From contig CM039184.1 in the NCBI GenBank assembly GCA_008360975.2, positions 39,605,797-39,669,796 of the forward strand: a DNA stretch of 64,000 nt. Reading direction: 5' to 3'. How positions within the stretch are numbered: the first letter of the stretch is position 1; every line of letters begins with the position of its first letter. The translations under genes were made by a program, and so were the position numbers. This DNA is from Lichenostomus cassidix (taxonomy: Eukaryota > Chordata > Aves > Passeriformes > Meliphagidae). The notes below the pieces were generated by a model. The model was given only the letters and a program-made list of their open reading frames with translations. It was not told where the DNA came from and searched no databases. Below are positions 61,869 to 64,000 of this stretch, piece by piece.

Positions 61869-64000
61869 CTGTAGTATGTTTGATGTGTATGTCAAAATCT
61901 GCACACAGAATCCCACACAGAAACAGTGTGGGATGTGCTCAAACAGCAGCAGAGTCTATTGCTTCATTGATCTGCTGTTTATTAGGTCTTCAAAGGTTTG
62001 GGACAATCCTCGTTGTTTTCAGAGCATGCTTACTGCAGGCTGACTGAGGCATCTGGAGCAACTAACTGTACGAGATAATCAGGATTTTCACATTTCAAAT
62101 GCTGCACTGCTAAAGATACTTAAGAGGTTCCTCTATATCCAGTATCAAAAGGAATTGTTGTCGGTTGATTTTAGTGGAAATCAAGTTTTTCCAGATTCCT
62201 GGCTTTTGCTGGAATCAGTATGACTGATAAGAGCGGGGAAAACCTCTTACTGTGTTTCTTCTGCACAGATGTATGCAGCAGCATGGGGAAGACGTTTTCA
62301 GGAGACTAGGGGAAAAAACTAGCCTGACTCAGGTTTAGCCAGTTTTTGGAGAACCTGAAGTAGCCCTAAAGTTTCTGGTTTACTCCACTATCTGGAAAAA
62401 TCTGCTCTGTTAGCAAAGCACCTGGTGAGATCCCTGTTCACCTTTTGAATGACCCAACTATCAGGTTAGGGGATATGAGACTTTCCTACCTCTGCAGCTG
62501 TCAGCCATAAATGGGGTTACCTTCAAAGGTATCTAGGACACATTGAAAACCATAGGAATTGAGAGGATACTGTTTTCAAAAGTACTATATTCCAGCAGAC
62601 AAACATCATCTTCCCATGGAGATGATGACAGAGCATTGTTTCTCATAGTCAATAATTCTGCTGACATTTTAGGGAAATTACTGGAAAAATTGGCATCTCC
62701 AGCATCAAGCTATTTTTAGGACAATTCAAAATAATTTCAAGACTAGTGATCACTGAATTTGGAACAATCATCAAGAAACAGAATAGTTATCAACATGGTT
62801 TATGCAGAGGTGATTCAGAATCTGAAACACATTCTCTTCTAGCTCATCATTTTTTCCACACTTTTTTTTTAACCTTCCCCTGCCCTCAGCTGATGGATGA
62901 ATCACTATCCTCTGACAATCTCATGTTAATTAAAGATCATTTGCTTTCTATTTGCTCCAGAACCTTTCCTTATAAGTCATATAAATCTGAGCTTTGTAAG
63001 TTATTCTCATGTCTTTGTAAGGTTTCATTTTATGAAACTTTCTTAAAGACATATTTTTACAACAGACAATTTTTACTGTATAGGAGGCAGTCTGATCAGC
63101 AGACAAAGTGAACATTTTATTACCCAAACATATCTCCAAAAATATCAGTAGATTACACAAGAGAGTCTCTGCTGATGCTGCTTTCCTCCTACATGATATG
63201 GCAGATGCCAAGAACTTTTGTAACCTTTGCCCTACATAAGTCTGAAGGATAAGTGATGAAATACAAAGACATTGTACCTACAGATGATAGTAAGCAGTGT
63301 TCATGGGCCTCGAAGCAAGAGCACAAAAGGCATGGTAGAACAAATAAAGCTGCACTGTTCATATGTGTGAAGACTCAAAACCTGGAGCAGCCTGTATGAC
63401 TCTAGAGAGAACTTAAACACATTCATTTCACTAAGCTGTATTGCTGAAAACAAGTCAGAGCTGTGAACCACTCAATTACTCTTGCAGGATAAAAGTAAAG
63501 GTGACTCCCTTGCCTGGTGTGTTTCATACACAGGCCAATTAGATCAACACACTTGTCGCTCTGAGGATCTCGTAATTGCAGCCCTTCTACCTGCAGAGCA
63601 ATTGAGCTGTCCCTAACCCGTGGTTGTTGATGTTCATGGGTGAGCAACACAGCTGGGTGCTGGACTTAATGAGACAGGGGTTTTAAATTACTGTACTGCG
63701 TTCAGAGCAACAATAGCCTTAAGCTGCTTTAAATTAGCCAGACTGATTCGCAGGGGAAAAAAAAAAAAAAAAGTTGAATAAACCCTCAAGGCTGCCCTCT
63801 AATGCCAGCAGCAGAATTCTGCTCAAACAGCCCGTCCATCAGGTAACATTTGTCGAAAACTTAATCGGGGAGCTGAGCACTTCGCATCAATAACTAGAGC
63901 AAAAAAGCACACATCTTACTTTCTAATATATGATATTTGATCATCTTAGCACAGAGAAAAAAAAATAAAAAGGGAGAGAGGTCTCTAGCACTACTCACAA
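61869..64000. other. Intergenic, no gene recognised
   Basis: Unique AT-rich DNA with an A run at 63,759-63,773. The last 300 nt (63,660-63,900) are repeat-poor and include a CTCF-like word at 63,794-63,805 with two mismatches to GCCMYCTRSTGG. Confidence 0.45.

Noticed and set aside
23406..64000. Search for an upstream neighbour gene such as HELT or another coding gene
   Set aside because: No bHLH or other recognisable coding exon is present on either strand in this interval.

Overview
The window looks like bird nuclear DNA. The evidence is a vertebrate gene with small GT-AG exons in large introns, several CR1 LINE fragments (the dominant avian retrotransposon) with the typical reverse-complement 3' end seen as TCATAGAATGGTTTGGGTTGG-like text, sparse microsatellites and one strong CpG island. 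I cannot name the species from sequence alone.

Region 1 to about 22,100 is the 5' part of one minus-strand gene, ACSL1 (long-chain acyl-CoA synthetase 1). Six coding exons can be placed to the base (13058-13060 start codon; exons ending at 12866, 6965, 6534, 5160, 1619 and 1273). They join with consistent phases (0, 1, 0, 0, 1, 0) to give residues 1-253 of a protein that is about 700 residues in mammals. This covers the N-terminal membrane anchor and the first part of the AMP-binding domain. The ATP-binding P-loop and everything after it lie beyond position 1. A CpG island at about 21,540-22,275 holds the likely main promoter and a short untranslated first exon. A second, smaller GC-rich patch at about 13,850-14,200, only 1 kb upstream of the start-codon exon, looks like an alternative first exon and promoter.

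Region 22,300-64,000 has no protein-coding gene that I can support. It holds CR1 fragments (22,585-23,405; 24,970-25,240; 26,170-26,258; 26,336-26,381; 55,811-56,022; 61,034-61,868), microsatellites, an A/C-only low-complexity tract (32,009-32,152), one possible solo LTR (about 53,405-53,660) and long single-copy AT-rich DNA. In mammals the DNA upstream of ACSL1 is also a long gene-poor interval, so this layout is ordinary.

I found no operon, CRISPR array, RNA gene or undescribed multi-gene system. The observations most worth checking are the putative second ACSL1 promoter, a perfect 12-bp-arm palindrome in intron 2, an in-frame internal deletion in a CR1 copy, and a few single-copy intergenic blocks that might be conserved regulatory elements.
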